Origin: Erwinia sorbitola
Lineage (GTDB): Bacteria > Pseudomonadota > Gammaproteobacteria > Enterobacterales > Enterobacteriaceae
Assembly: GCF_009738185.1 (NCBI RefSeq)
Contig: NZ_CP046509.1
Location: 4,033,501 to 4,097,500 of the forward strand
DNA length: 64,000 bases
Reading direction: 5' to 3'
Part shown: one piece after another, positions 16,338-25,252 of the stretch
Numbering within the stretch: position 1 is the stretch's first letter
Layout of the letters: each line of letters begins with the position of its first letter
The notes under the pieces: model-generated
Databases searched by the model: none
What the model saw: the letters and a program-made list of their open reading frames with translations, nothing else
What the model was told of the DNA's origin: nothing
Translations under genes and position numbers: made by a program

Positions 16338-17645
16338 ATGCGTAAAATTAAAGGGTTACGCTGGTATATGATCGGTCTGGTGACCATCGGTACCATTCTG
16401 GGTTATCTGACGCGTAACGCCATCGCCGTGGCGGCCCCCACGCTGGAGACTGAGCTGCATATCACCACGCAGCAATACTCTTATATCGTTGCCGCATATT
16501 CGGCCTGCTACACCATTATGCAGCCGGTTGCGGGCTACATTCTGGATGTGCTGGGCACCAAAATCGGCTATGCCATGTTTGCCATTCTTTGGGCGATATT
16601 CTGTGCCGCTACCGCGCTGGCGGGCAGCTGGGGCGGACTGGCATTTGCACGTGGTGCGGTGGGTGCGGCAGAAGCAGCAATGATCCCCGCCGGGCTGAAG
16701 GCGAGCAGTGAGTGGTTCCCGGCGAAGGAGCGCTCCATTGCCGTGGGCTATTTCAATGTGGGGTCTTCGATTGGCGCCATGCTGGCACCGCCGCTGGTGG
16801 TGTGGGCTATTGTCGCGCACAGCTGGCAGCTGGCCTTTGTTATCACCGGTATTTTGAGCATGATCTGGGCACTGTGCTGGCTGGTGTTCTACAAACATCC
16901 GAAGGATCAGAAGAAACTTGATCCTGAAGAGCGCGAGTACATCCTTTCCGGCCAGGAAGCGCAGCATCAGACTAACAATGGCAAAAAAATGTCCGCCTGG
17001 CAGATTATCCGTAATCGTCAGTTCTGGGGGATTGCTCTGCCACGTTTTCTGGCTGAACCCGCATGGGGGACGTTTAACGCCTGGATCCCGCTGTTTATGT
17101 TCAAGGCATACGGCTTCAATCTGAAAGAGATTGCCATGTTCGCCTGGATGCCAATGCTGTTTGCCGACCTCGGCTGCATTGTCGGTGGCTATCTGCCGCC
17201 ATTATTCCAGCGCGTGTTTGGCGTTAACCTGATTGTCTCCCGTAAGCTGGTGGTTACGATGGGCGCGGTGCTGATGATTGGCCCGGGCACCATTGGCCTG
17301 TTTACCAGCCCGTATGCAGCCATTGCTTTGCTGTGCGTGGGCGGATTTGCTCACCAGGCACTCTCCGGCTCACTGATCACCCTCTCTTCTGACGTCTTCG
17401 GACGTAATGAAGTTGCTACCGCCAACGGCCTGACCGGCATGGCAGCCTGGACAGCCAGTACCATGTTCGCTCTGGTGGTCGGCGCACTGGCGGATACCAT
17501 GGGCTTCAGCCCGCTGTTTGCCGCGCTGGCAGTATTTGATCTGTTAGGCGCTGTGGCTATCTGGACACTGTTGAAAAACAAGCCGATCTCCGAATTAGAA
17601 CAGGAGAAAAGTGCACGACTGGCAGGCGCTGTCACTCAGCCTTAA
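16338..17645 (+). CDS. exuT: Hexuronate transporter (MFS)
   Basis: 435 residues with twelve predicted membrane helices. It starts MRKIKGLRWYMIGLVTIGT and keeps the signature NVGSSIGAMLAPPLVVW and FWGIALPRFLAEPAWGTFN of the anion:cation symporter branch of the major facilitator superfamily. It takes up galacturonate and glucuronate with protons. GAAGAGG precedes the start. It is divergent from uxaCBA and followed by its regulator exuR. Confidence 0.97.
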   Translation: MRKIKGLRWYMIGLVTIGTILGYLTRNAIAVAAPTLETELHITTQQYSYIVAAYSACYTIMQPVAGYILDVLGTKIGYAMFAILWAIFCAATALAGSWGGLAFARGAVGAAEAAMIPAGLKASSEWFPAKERSIAVGYFNVGSSIGAMLAPPLVVWAIVAHSWQLAFVITGILSMIWALCWLVFYKHPKDQKKLDPEEREYILSGQEAQHQTNNGKKMSAWQIIRNRQFWGIALPRFLAEPAWGTFNAWIPLFMFKAYGFNLKEIAMFAWMPMLFADLGCIVGGYLPPLFQRVFGVNLIVSRKLVVTMGAVLMIGPGTIGLFTSPYAAIALLCVGGFAHQALSGSLITLSSDVFGRNEVATANGLTGMAAWTASTMFALVVGALADTMGFSPLFAALAVFDLLGAVAIWTLLKNKPISELEQEKSARLAGAVTQP

Positions 17646-17668
17646 GCGCCCTCCAGACCATCACCGAT

Positions 17669-17694
17669 CCGGGGTGTCTCTTTAGCCACCCCGG
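17669..17694 (+). terminator. Hairpin between exuT and exuR
   Basis: 8-bp perfect stem CCGGGGTG / CACCCCGG with a 10-base loop, followed by TCTCCCCCC rather than a T run. It could be a weak terminator or a stabilising hairpin limiting read-through into exuR. Confidence 0.45.
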
Positions 17695-17723
17695 TCTCCC
17701 CCCTCATTTACCTGAACCTGCAA

Positions 17724-17741
17724 AAAGTGGTATAACAAATT
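17724..17741. promoter_or_regulatory. ExuR operator upstream of exuR
   Basis: AAAGTGGTATAACAAATT matches the ExuR/UxuR consensus AAATTGGTATACCAATTT at 15 of 18 positions. It sits 34 bases before the exuR start and implies autoregulation. Confidence 0.75.
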
Positions 17742-17775
17742 CCATTCTCAGAGTGTTCTAACGGGAGTCTGGAGC

Positions 17776-18552
17776 ATGGAACAAACAGAGTCACGCCGCC
17801 TTTATCAGCAGCTTGCCACTGAACTGAAGCGCCGCCTTGAGCAGGACGTGTATCAGGTGGGCGATAAACTACCCGCAGAACGTTTTATTGCGGAAGAGAT
17901 GGGCGTCAGCCGCACCGTCGTGCGCGAAGCGATTATTATGCTGGAGGTGGAGGGTTACGTGGAGGTGCGTAAAGGCTCCGGAATTCACGTGATCTCTCAG
18001 CGTCAGCAGAACCGCGTCAATACCAGCAGCCAGTTAGAATTTGCCAGTTTTGGCCCATTTGAGCTGTTACAGGCGCGCCAGCTGATTGAAAGCAATGTCG
18101 CTGAGTTTGCCGCAACCCAGGTGACTCGCCAGGATATTCTGCAATTAATGGAGATTCAGGCACAGGCACGAAAAGAGGATCGCTTTCGCGATTCAGAATG
18201 GGATATGAAATTTCACGTGCAGATAGCGATGTCGACGCAAAACAGTGCGCTCGCGGCCATTGTGGAAAAGATGTGGTTACACCGCCTGCATAACCCCTAC
18301 TGGCTGAAACTGCATGAACATATTGATGACAAATCCATTGAGAGCTGGTGCTCCGATCATGACACCATTCTTAAGGCCCTGATGCGTAAAGACCCGGCAG
18401 CCAGCAAGCTGGCGATGTGGCAGCACCTGGAAAATACCAAACAAATGCTGTTCCACGCTACCACTGATGATTTTGAATTTAACGTTGACCGCTATATGTT
18501 TGCCGAAAATCCGGTCGTCATGCCAGATAGCGTGACTAACGACGAAAAGTAG
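17776..18552 (+). CDS. exuR: Hexuronate regulon transcriptional repressor
   Basis: 258 residues, identical in length to E. coli ExuR. GntR family: the N-terminal winged helix includes KLPAERFIAEEMGVSRTVVR and MLEVEGYVEVRKGSGIHV. The FadR-like all-helical C-terminal domain has FELLQARQLIESNVAEFAA and the metal/ligand His residues in FHVQIA and LHEHID. It represses uxaCBA and exuT until galacturonate or glucuronate derivatives bind. GGGAG precedes the ATG. Confidence 0.96.
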   Translation: MEQTESRRLYQQLATELKRRLEQDVYQVGDKLPAERFIAEEMGVSRTVVREAIIMLEVEGYVEVRKGSGIHVISQRQQNRVNTSSQLEFASFGPFELLQARQLIESNVAEFAATQVTRQDILQLMEIQAQARKEDRFRDSEWDMKFHVQIAMSTQNSALAAIVEKMWLHRLHNPYWLKLHEHIDDKSIESWCSDHDTILKALMRKDPAASKLAMWQHLENTKQMLFHATTDDFEFNVDRYMFAENPVVMPDSVTNDEK

Positions 18553-18870
18553 CAGTTATCCCTCAGGCTGGCCCCTTCGTTGAGTCAACATACGTTCAAT
18601 AGTGTCAGCCTGTGTAAAACTCCTTTCAGACAGTCGATTCCAACGGTAAAACATCGTTGGACTTGCGTTTCTTCCTGTCCAGGCTATCGTAATTTTGTTA
18701 CAATTATCCGCTTCTTTTTACCCTTCCACGCGGGTAACGACAAGCTGTGGTATTCACCCGCTCTGCTGTTGAACCGCGTTCGTTAACTGGCTAAAAAGCA
18801 CCGAATATAACGATTAATTAAGTGTGCGAAAAACCGTGAAACGAGCCAACTATGATGTTCAGGACGACTA
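18553..18870. other. exuR-yqjA intergenic region, 318 bases
   Basis: No gene seen. It ends with the yqjA start context (GGACGACTAATGG). An AT-rich GTAATTTTGTTACAATTATCC around 18690-18710 could be a promoter for yqjA-mzrA. Two separate GTAAAAC words (about 18613 and 18645) recall CpxR half-sites, but their spacing is wrong for a standard CpxR box. Confidence 0.4.
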
Positions 18871-19545
18871 ATGGATATTTTTAAATCCCTTGTGCATGCC
18901 CTCTGGCAACAGGATTACGCAACGCTGTCGGATCCGACGCTGGTCTGGGCGATCTATTTTATCTTGTTTATGATTTTATTCCTGGAGAATGGACTGCTCC
19001 CCGCCGCCTTTCTTCCCGGTGACAGTTTGCTGATCTTGGTTGGCGTGCTGATTGCCAAAGGCACCATGAATTTTGCGCTGACCATTTGTATCCTGACCAC
19101 TGCCGCCAGCCTCGGCTGCTGGGTAAGTTATATTCAGGGGCGATGGCTGGGCAATACGGTCATAGTACAGAAATGGCTGGCACATCTGCCTGCGCAATAT
19201 CATCAACGCGCACATCAGATGTTTCACCGTCACGGGCTATCCGCACTGCTGATTGGCCGCTTCATCGCCTTTGTGCGTACACTGCTGCCAACCATTGCCG
19301 GGCTTTCCGGCCTGAGCAATGCACGGTTTCAATTTTTCAACTGGATGAGCGGTCTGCTTTGGGTTGTTATATTGACGGTGCTTGGCTTCGCTTTAGGGAA
19401 AACACCTATTTTCCTCAAATACGAAGATCAGATGATGTTTTGCCTGATGCTGCTTCCACTGGTATTACTGGTGTTCGGGCTGTTCGGGTCGCTGTACGTT
19501 CTTTGGCGTAAAAAACAGTCAACTAATGAGAAAGGAAGCTCATAA
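18871..19545 (+). CDS. yqjA: DedA-family membrane protein
   Basis: 224 residues. DedA/SNARE-associated fold with FLENGLLPAAFLPGDSLLIL (the conserved E...PGD stretch) and the FIAFVRTLLPTIAGL motif containing the membrane arginine of the family. E. coli YqjA is a proton-coupled, osmosensing membrane protein needed at alkaline pH, and DedA proteins more widely are linked to lipid-carrier flipping. The stop codon overlaps the mzrA start by one base. Confidence 0.95.
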   Translation: MDIFKSLVHALWQQDYATLSDPTLVWAIYFILFMILFLENGLLPAAFLPGDSLLILVGVLIAKGTMNFALTICILTTAASLGCWVSYIQGRWLGNTVIVQKWLAHLPAQYHQRAHQMFHRHGLSALLIGRFIAFVRTLLPTIAGLSGLSNARFQFFNWMSGLLWVVILTVLGFALGKTPIFLKYEDQMMFCLMLLPLVLLVFGLFGSLYVLWRKKQSTNEKGSS

Positions 19546-19934
19546 TGCCTGGTTTTATTAAGTTATCCTCACGCACGCTGCGACTGCTGCCGCTCATGAC
19601 GCTGGCGGCACTGGCTCTGGTGGCTCTGGCCCTGATGCCCGCTCTGTTTCGCAGCGAGAGTTCTTTGCATATCCGTGCGTCCCGGCATGGCACTACGCTG
19701 CCAGATGGGTTTTACGTTTACCAGACGCTGAGTGCTCAGGGTATCCATATCAAGAGCATTACCCCTGAACAGGACTCTCTGGTCATCAAGTTTGACTCAA
19801 TGGAACAGAGTGATGCTGCGGAAAAAGTCCTGCGTAAGCTACTGCCCTATGGGTTTGATATTGCACGTCAGCAGGGCCATGGCGCGGCAAACTGGATAAA
19901 TCGCATTAGCTTTAGCTCCCAGTCCGTTGGTTAA
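19545..19934 (+). CDS. mzrA: EnvZ/OmpR modulator
   Basis: 129 residues. One N-terminal transmembrane helix (LLPLMTLAALALVALALMPA) is followed by a periplasmic domain with DGFYVYQTLSAQGIHIKSI, as in MzrA (YqjB). In E. coli MzrA links the Cpx and EnvZ/OmpR stress systems by interacting with EnvZ in the inner membrane. AAGGAAGC before the ATG and a one-base overlap with yqjA indicate translational coupling. Confidence 0.93.
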   Translation: MPGFIKLSSRTLRLLPLMTLAALALVALALMPALFRSESSLHIRASRHGTTLPDGFYVYQTLSAQGIHIKSITPEQDSLVIKFDSMEQSDAAEKVLRKLLPYGFDIARQQGHGAANWINRISFSSQSVG

Positions 19935-20128
19935 CTGATGCCCGCCCCGCCACTTCCTGACAGCGCTGAAGTCACTAAGAATGCTCTCTTTTTCATCTTT
20001 CGTACTTTACAGCCTATGATTTTTAAGCAGTTACGGTCTATGCTTAATAAGCATTACTAAGGAACCCTTATCAACAGGATAGAATATCTTTAATGCAGAT
20101 ATTCACACAAAGGAAGGTAACGTTCATT

Positions 20129-20500
20129 ATGAGAAATCGGATTATTTTAGGCATCAGCCTGCTTACCCTGGCAACTTTCGCTCAGGCAAACAGCGTTTGT
20201 AAACAGAAAGAACAGGCCATTCTGAAACAAATCGATTATGCGAAAAAATATGGCAACCATTACCGGGTAGCAGGTCTGGAGCGGGCATTAAGCAATGTAC
20301 GCACCTACTGTTCCGATGCCAGCGTTCAGGCTGCACATCAGCAAAAGATTCAGCAGCTGGAACAAAAAGTAGCTCAACGTGAACAAGAATTAAGGCGCGA
20401 AAAGGCGCAAGGTAACAACCGTAAGAAGATTGCAAAACTCGAAAAGAAACTCGCTGAAGCCCAAGAAAAGCTGAGAGAAGCGAAGTCTTCTCCCTACTAA
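20129..20500 (+). CDS. yqjC: DUF1090 periplasmic protein
   Basis: 123 residues from the ATG at 20129, which directly gives a signal peptide (MRNRIILGISLLTLATFAQA). AGGAAGG lies upstream. An upstream in-frame ATG at 20093 would put 12 residues before the signal. The mature part begins CKQKEQAILKQIDYAKKYG and ends in a Lys/Glu-rich coiled coil (about residues 75-120). Function unknown. It precedes yqjDEK as in E. coli. Confidence 0.92.
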   Translation: MRNRIILGISLLTLATFAQANSVCKQKEQAILKQIDYAKKYGNHYRVAGLERALSNVRTYCSDASVQAAHQQKIQQLEQKVAQREQELRREKAQGNNRKKIAKLEKKLAEAQEKLREAKSSPY

Positions 20501-20547
20501 AACCTGCTTGTGGCCAGCGCCATTAAAACTAAATTAAGGAGTTTTTA

Positions 20548-20853
20548 ATGTCCAGAGATACCACATCAGAACACCTGCGTGCCGAGCTGAAAAACCTGGC
20601 TGACACCCTGGAAGAAGTGTTAACCACTTCTGGTGAGAAGTCCAAAACTGAGCTGGATAAATTGCGTAGCAAAGCCCAGAGCGCACTGAAAGATACCCGT
20701 GCCCGCCTTGGCGATTCCGGTGACCGTATTGCCCAGACTACTCGCGAAGCAGCTGACCGCGCCGACGTTTATGTTCGCGATAATCCGTGGACAAGCGTTG
20801 GTATTGGTGCCGCAATCGGTGTGGTATTAGGCGTGCTGCTGACCCGTCGTTAA
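20548..20853 (+). CDS. yqjD: Ribosome-associated inner-membrane protein (ElaB/YgaM/YqjD family)
   Basis: 101 residues: a long amphipathic helix with Lys/Glu repeats (about 5-75), then NPWTSVGIGAAIGVVLGVLL as the C-terminal membrane anchor. E. coli YqjD binds 70S ribosomes and tethers them to the membrane in stationary phase. AAGGAG precedes the ATG. It is one base from yqjE. Confidence 0.94.
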   Translation: MSRDTTSEHLRAELKNLADTLEEVLTTSGEKSKTELDKLRSKAQSALKDTRARLGDSGDRIAQTTREAADRADVYVRDNPWTSVGIGAAIGVVLGVLLTRR

Positions 20854-20854
20854 T

Positions 20855-21247
20855 ATGGCCGAGCATCAACCAAGCCACGGCCCCGGCAAAGGGGTCATTA
20901 ACATCGGGCAGCGTATCGTCACCACTCTGGTGGGGATGGTAGAAACGCGCGTCCGGCTGGCGGTGGTAGAGCTGGAAGCTGAGAAAGCTAACCTTATACA
21001 AATGCTGTTAATGGTTGGCCTGACGATGTTGTTCACTGCCTTTGGTCTGATGAGCCTGATGGTACTGATTATCTGGGCAGTGGATGCGCAATATCGTTTG
21101 ATGGCTATCGGCATTACCACCGGTTTGCTATTCGGCCTTGCGCTGATTTTCGGTCTGTGGACGCTGGCCAAATCACGACGTTCAACGCTGCTCAGTGCCA
21201 CCCGCAGGGAGCTGTCTGAAGACCGCAAGCTGTTGGAGGATGAGTAA
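20855..21247 (+). CDS. yqjE: Phage holin-like membrane protein YqjE
   Basis: 130 residues of the YqjE/Holin-X family. An N-terminal amphipathic segment (IVTTLVGMVETRVRLAVVEL) precedes two transmembrane helices (about 48-75 and 83-105). Function unknown; it forms a unit with yqjD and yqjK, whose start follows its stop codon immediately. Confidence 0.93.
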   Translation: MAEHQPSHGPGKGVINIGQRIVTTLVGMVETRVRLAVVELEAEKANLIQMLLMVGLTMLFTAFGLMSLMVLIIWAVDAQYRLMAIGITTGLLFGLALIFGLWTLAKSRRSTLLSATRRELSEDRKLLEDE

Positions 21248-21529
21248 ATGAGCCGCGAACGTGATGCCAGGAAAGCTCAACTGTTGCGTCAAATCCAGCA
21301 ACAACGGCTGGATTTGAGCGCCGGACGTAAAGCCTGGCTGGACACTACAGCCCGCTATGACCATGGTTTTCTGGCGTTACTGAGTGCCAAACGCTGGCTG
21401 ACCGTTGGCAGCGGAGTAATGGCCATCTGGTCAGTACGTAATCCGCGCTTTATGGGCCGCTGGGCAAGACGCGGCCTTGGTGCATGGAGTACCTGGAGGA
21501 TGGTGCGTAACTATCTGCCGCGCCGCTAG
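21248..21529 (+). CDS. yqjK: YqjK family protein
   Basis: 93 residues, basic, with MSRERDARKAQLLRQIQQQR at the start and a short hydrophobic stretch (WLTVGSGVMAIWSV). Matches the small YqjK family that always follows yqjE in enterobacteria. Its role is not known. Directly adjacent to yqjE with no gap. Confidence 0.9.
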   Translation: MSRERDARKAQLLRQIQQQRLDLSAGRKAWLDTTARYDHGFLALLSAKRWLTVGSGVMAIWSVRNPRFMGRWARRGLGAWSTWRMVRNYLPRR

Positions 21530-21558
21530 TCCCCCGAATCTACAGACTCAAAATCTAT

Positions 21559-21617
21559 CTACTTGTCCTGACTGAAGTTGCCAAGACCATAGCGGCAACT
21601 TTAGTCAGGACAAGTAG
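21559..21617 (+). repeat. 24-bp-stem inverted repeat between yqjK and yqjF
   Basis: Arms at 21559-21582 (CTACTTGTCCTGACTGAAGT...) and 21594-21617 are exact inverse copies except one position, with an 11-base loop AAGACCATAGC. In a plus-strand RNA the mismatch is a G-U pair. There is no strong T run after it. It could be a terminator of yqjDEK, a small palindromic mobile element or an RNA processing signal. Confidence 0.75.
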
Positions 21618-21783
21618 CTCCAGTTTTCTTGAACATCTTCGACAGATTATCTCGCTTACAATCCCTTCTCCCCCCGACTATTATCTCCAGCAACGAACGG
21701 CACTGGGCGGTTAACGCGCATCAGGCCTGAGTAAAATCCGTTGTGCCAGTTGCATGACTCAAAATTCTTGTTTGGGGTTGATG

Positions 21784-22173
21784 ATGAAAAAATTAGAAGA
21801 TACCGGTTTTGTTGTAGCGCGCCTGATGATGGTGATTCTGTTTATCGTTGCCGGTTACGGCAAACTGACGAATTACGCAGGTACTCAGGAATTTATGGCA
21901 TCCATGGGCATTCCGTCTATCTTCGTGCCATTGACCGTGTTACTTGAGTTTGGCGGCGGTCTGGCTATTTTATTCGGCTTCTTTACCCGCACAACTGCAC
22001 TGATTACCGCTATCTTTACCGTGCTGACCGCTATTCTGGCGCACAGTAACTTTGCCGTGGACGGTTCTACTATGTTCCTGAAGAACATCAGCATTGCCGG
22101 TGGTTTCCTGCTACTGGCTATCACAGGTCCTGGCGCATACAGCATTGACCGTCTGCTGGGTAAGAAGTGGTAA
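21784..22173 (+). CDS. yqjF: DoxX-family inner-membrane protein
   Basis: 129 residues from MKKLEDTGFVVARLMM, the start used in E. coli. In-frame ATGs at 21781 and 21754 are possible alternatives. Four membrane helices; signature stretches are FIVAGYGKLTNYAGTQEF, LLEFGGGLAILFGFFTRT and GPGAYSIDRLLGKKW. YqjF is a DoxX-type quinone-related membrane protein of unknown exact function. The neighbouring gene encodes a quinone-acting reductase. Confidence 0.93.
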   Translation: MKKLEDTGFVVARLMMVILFIVAGYGKLTNYAGTQEFMASMGIPSIFVPLTVLLEFGGGLAILFGFFTRTTALITAIFTVLTAILAHSNFAVDGSTMFLKNISIAGGFLLLAITGPGAYSIDRLLGKKW

Positions 22174-22327
22174 ATTAGCTATACCCTTAATAACTCTGGC
22201 TGCGGATGCATTAAATTGCATCAAAACCAGGCCCCCGTCAGGGGATTCAAAATATTGGGTATATACTTAAGTTTCTGGGGCGATGATTTTATCTTCGCCC
22301 CTTTTTACCTTTATAAGGAGAAGCATT

Positions 22328-23314
22328 ATGGGACAACTGATTGAGGGAGTCTGGCACGATCAGTGGTATGACACTAAAGCTACAGGAGGCCGTTTTAAGC
22401 GCTCTGAATCTGCTTTTCGCAATTGGATTACTGCCGATGGTGAAGCAGGCCCGAGTGGTAAAGCAGGTTTTCGTGCTGAAGCTGACCGCTACCATCTTTA
22501 TGTTTCTCTCGCCTGCCCCTGGGCACACCGCACGCTGATCATGCGTCAGCTGAAAGGGCTGGAAGATATGATTTCGGTATCGGTGGTACATCCATTGATG
22601 CTGGAAAATGGCTGGACTTTTGATGAAGATTTCCCTGCTGCTACCGGCGACAGCCTGTATCAGAACGAATATCTTTACCAACTCTATCTGCATGCCGATC
22701 CCCAGTACAGCGGTCGTGTTACCGTTCCGGTGCTGTGGGATAAACATCAGAACACGATCGTCAGTAATGAGTCGGCCGATATTATTCGTATGCTGAACAG
22801 TGCATTCGATGGAGTGGGAGCAAAAGCGGGTGATTATTATCCGCAGGAACTGCGCGAGGAGATCGACGCGCTGAACGGCTGGATCTACGATACCGTGAAT
22901 AACGGTGTCTATAAGTCCGGGTTCGCCACCAGCCAGGCGGCCTACGATGAAGCAGCTAACGCACTATTTTCATCGCTCGACCGCCTTGAAACGCTGCTCG
23001 GCCAGCACCGCTATCTGGCTGGTGAACAACTTACCGAAGCAGATATTCGCCTGTGGACCACTCTTGTGCGCTTTGATCCGGTGTATGTTACTCACTTCAA
23101 ATGCGATCGTCATCGCATCAGCGACTACCTTAATCTGAACGGTTTTCTGCGTGACCTCTGGCAGACACCCGGCCTGGCTGAGACAGTTAACCTTGAGCAT
23201 ATCCGCCATCATTATTACTGTAGCCACAAGACCATTAACCCAAGCGGCGTAATCTCATTAGGCCCGGCGTATGACTGGGATGAACCTCACGGAAGAGACC
23301 GCCACTTCGGCTGA
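22328..23314 (+). CDS. yqjG: Glutathionyl-hydroquinone reductase
   Basis: 328 residues from the ATG at 22328 with AAGGAG upstream, the same length as E. coli YqjG. Xi-class glutathione transferase: the catalytic cysteine is in YVSLACPWAHRTLIMR (the CPWA motif), and the C-terminal helical domain has the DIRLWTTLVRFDPVY motif. It uses glutathione to reduce glutathionyl-hydroquinones in the cytoplasm. The inverted repeat GATGCA-6-TGCATC at 22205-22222 lies in its upstream region. Confidence 0.95.
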   Translation: MGQLIEGVWHDQWYDTKATGGRFKRSESAFRNWITADGEAGPSGKAGFRAEADRYHLYVSLACPWAHRTLIMRQLKGLEDMISVSVVHPLMLENGWTFDEDFPAATGDSLYQNEYLYQLYLHADPQYSGRVTVPVLWDKHQNTIVSNESADIIRMLNSAFDGVGAKAGDYYPQELREEIDALNGWIYDTVNNGVYKSGFATSQAAYDEAANALFSSLDRLETLLGQHRYLAGEQLTEADIRLWTTLVRFDPVYVTHFKCDRHRISDYLNLNGFLRDLWQTPGLAETVNLEHIRHHYYCSHKTINPSGVISLGPAYDWDEPHGRDRHFG

Positions 23315-23328
23315 TCCCCTGCTCTGGT

Positions 23329-23374
23329 CTGGCGAGAGGAGAATAACACCACAGGTTCCCCTCGCCAGTTTTCT
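23329..23374 (+). terminator. Probable terminator after yqjG
   Basis: CTGGCGAG at 23329-23336 pairs with CTCGCCAG at 23361-23368 and is followed by TTTTCT. The large internal loop can pair further (AGGA/TCCC). Confidence 0.6.
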
Positions 23375-23538
23375 ACCCAGCTCCCCCCTGGTTTTTACGT
23401 ATTGCCTCACATCCCGGTAAAAATAGTAAAAGTACCGCCTTATCCCGCAGCTTTTTAGCAAATCTCCTCTCCCGCGTTCAGATAAAATTATCAGTGTGTC
23501 AACAGGACAATATATGGATACCCACCATGGAGGGGGCT

Positions 23539-24936
23539 ATGTTCAAAAAAATTGCGGCAGGCTGTGTACTGGTAATTGTTGCAGCCTGGCTGGTGAGCGT
23601 GGCGGTGGTTCATCGCTTTGACAGCGATCGCGTTGAGACCGTCAAAGGTGGAAAAATAGAAAAAATACTGGTCGCCCATGGCTGTGATTACTGCCATACA
23701 CCGTCTGCTAAGTTGCCTTTCTACGCCAATATGCCAGTCAGTAAGCAGCTGATGCAAAATGATATACAAACGGGTATGCGCCACTTTGATATCCGGCCAA
23801 CGCTGGCCGCCTTACAGCAGAATACAGCAGTGCCTGAAGCAGACCTGGCAAAAATGCAGGTGGAAATTGCCAGAAATGAAATGCCGCCGCCGCTCTATAA
23901 AGTGATGCACTGGTCAGGCTTTATGAGCGAGCAGGATCGCACCACGTTAGAACAATGGATCGTTGGTGAACGGGAAAAATACTACACCCCACCTACAACG
24001 CCTGAAGTCATACGCGGCAATATAGTTCTGCCGCTGCCCTATTCTCTGCCGACCAACCCGCACAAGGTGGCGCTGGGTGAAGAGCTGTTCAATGACACCC
24101 GACTCTCAAAGGACAATACGCTGTCCTGCGCTTCATGCCACGTGCTGAATAACGGCGGAGCAGACGGTCGTATCACATCATGGGGCGTTGATGCGCAACG
24201 CGGCCCGATTAATGCACCTACCGTATTTAACTCTGCCTTCAACCTTACCCAGTTCTGGGACGGACGGGCAAAAGATCTACAAGAACAGGCAGATGGCCCG
24301 GTTCAAAACCCGGTAGAAATGGGTTCTGCATGGCCACAGGCGATCGCCAAATTGAACCAGGATGCACCACTGAAAGCCCGGTTTGAACGGGTCTACCCGG
24401 CCGGTTTTACCTCATTGAATATTACGGATGCCATTGCAGAATTTGAGAAGACGTTGCTCACACCAGGCAGCCCGTTTGACCGCTACCTGTCAGGGGATGC
24501 CAGCGCGCTAACTGCGCAGCAGAAACGTGGTTATCAATCTTTTATAAAATACAAATGCGGAACCTGCCATACAGGAACCAACCTCGGCGGACAGTCATTT
24601 GAGCTGATGGGGTTAAAAGCTGACTATTTTGCTGACCGTGGACAGATAACCAATGCTGACTTTGGGCGTTATAACGTCACCCATATTGAACGCGATCGTT
24701 TTCGTTTCAAAACGCCCACTCTGCGGAATATCAGCCTGACAGGGCCATGGTTCCATGACGCCAGCGCAACGCGCCTCTCAGACGCAGTGAAGATAATGTT
24801 GAAATATCAGGTTGGCGTCAGTTTACCTGACAGCGATGTTAGCGATCTGGTGGCACTACTGGAGAGTATGAAAGGCGTATACACCCCTACACCACTATTG
24901 AATCCCGCATCTGAAGCATCGACAGGTCAGCATTAA
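23539..24936 (+). CDS. ccp: Triheme cytochrome c (quinol) peroxidase
   Basis: 465 residues from the ATG at 23539 (GGAGGGGG upstream), equal in length to E. coli YhjA/Ccp. An N-terminal membrane anchor (about 5-24) is followed by three heme c motifs: CDYCH at 49-53, CASCH at 197-201 and CGTCH at 340-344. The extra N-terminal heme is the mark of the membrane-anchored quinol peroxidase branch, which reduces periplasmic H2O2 with electrons from the quinol pool. In E. coli the gene is at a different locus; here it follows yqjG. Maturation needs the Ccm system. Confidence 0.93.
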   Translation: MFKKIAAGCVLVIVAAWLVSVAVVHRFDSDRVETVKGGKIEKILVAHGCDYCHTPSAKLPFYANMPVSKQLMQNDIQTGMRHFDIRPTLAALQQNTAVPEADLAKMQVEIARNEMPPPLYKVMHWSGFMSEQDRTTLEQWIVGEREKYYTPPTTPEVIRGNIVLPLPYSLPTNPHKVALGEELFNDTRLSKDNTLSCASCHVLNNGGADGRITSWGVDAQRGPINAPTVFNSAFNLTQFWDGRAKDLQEQADGPVQNPVEMGSAWPQAIAKLNQDAPLKARFERVYPAGFTSLNITDAIAEFEKTLLTPGSPFDRYLSGDASALTAQQKRGYQSFIKYKCGTCHTGTNLGGQSFELMGLKADYFADRGQITNADFGRYNVTHIERDRFRFKTPTLRNISLTGPWFHDASATRLSDAVKIMLKYQVGVSLPDSDVSDLVALLESMKGVYTPTPLLNPASEASTGQH

Positions 24937-24948
24937 CTTGATGAGCAT

Positions 24949-24974
24949 CCAGGGCGATTTTAATCTCGCCCTGG
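24949..24974 (+). terminator. Stem-loop after the peroxidase gene
   Basis: CCAGGGCGA at 24949-24957 pairs with TCGCCCTGG at 24966-24974 around an 8-base loop. There is no T run, so it may be a weak terminator or an mRNA-stabilising hairpin. Confidence 0.5.
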
Positions 24975-25094
24975 CTGTTCCGCATGCTTTATTGATCTGG
25001 CACAACTTGCCCGGTTTCCCGCTTACGTATCTTTACTGATGTAAACACCTAAAACCGTAATCAATGCGGAAGAGTTCTCTCCTGGAGTGAAACC

Positions 25095-25229
25095 ATGATC
25101 AAACCTATCGCTGTCTGCCTTGCCGTCGTAATGCTCTGCTATGTGGCCTTCGTCGGCCATTATTACTATCAGACTTTTTCAACCTTTAGCAGCGTTGAAC
25201 ACTCTCAGGAAGTCACACCTTCACCGTAG
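25095..25229 (+). CDS. Small single-span membrane protein, 44 residues
   Basis: A short frame MIKPIAVCLAVVMLCYVAFV... that ends EHSQEVTPSP. The first 22 residues form one transmembrane helix and the tail is polar. GGAG at 25084-25087 is correctly spaced from the ATG. It lies between the triheme peroxidase and the convergent yhaJ. I do not recognise the family. Its size and layout resemble small membrane proteins that assist respiratory or transport complexes, but this is inference. Confidence 0.6.
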   Translation: MIKPIAVCLAVVMLCYVAFVGHYYYQTFSTFSSVEHSQEVTPSP

Positions 25230-25252
25230 TCTGTCAGCGGTACTGCGGGTGA

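Noticed and set aside
18605..18655. CpxR box upstream of yqjA from two GTAAAAC words
   Set aside because: The words are about 30 bases apart, not the 4-8 base spacing of GTAAA direct repeats.
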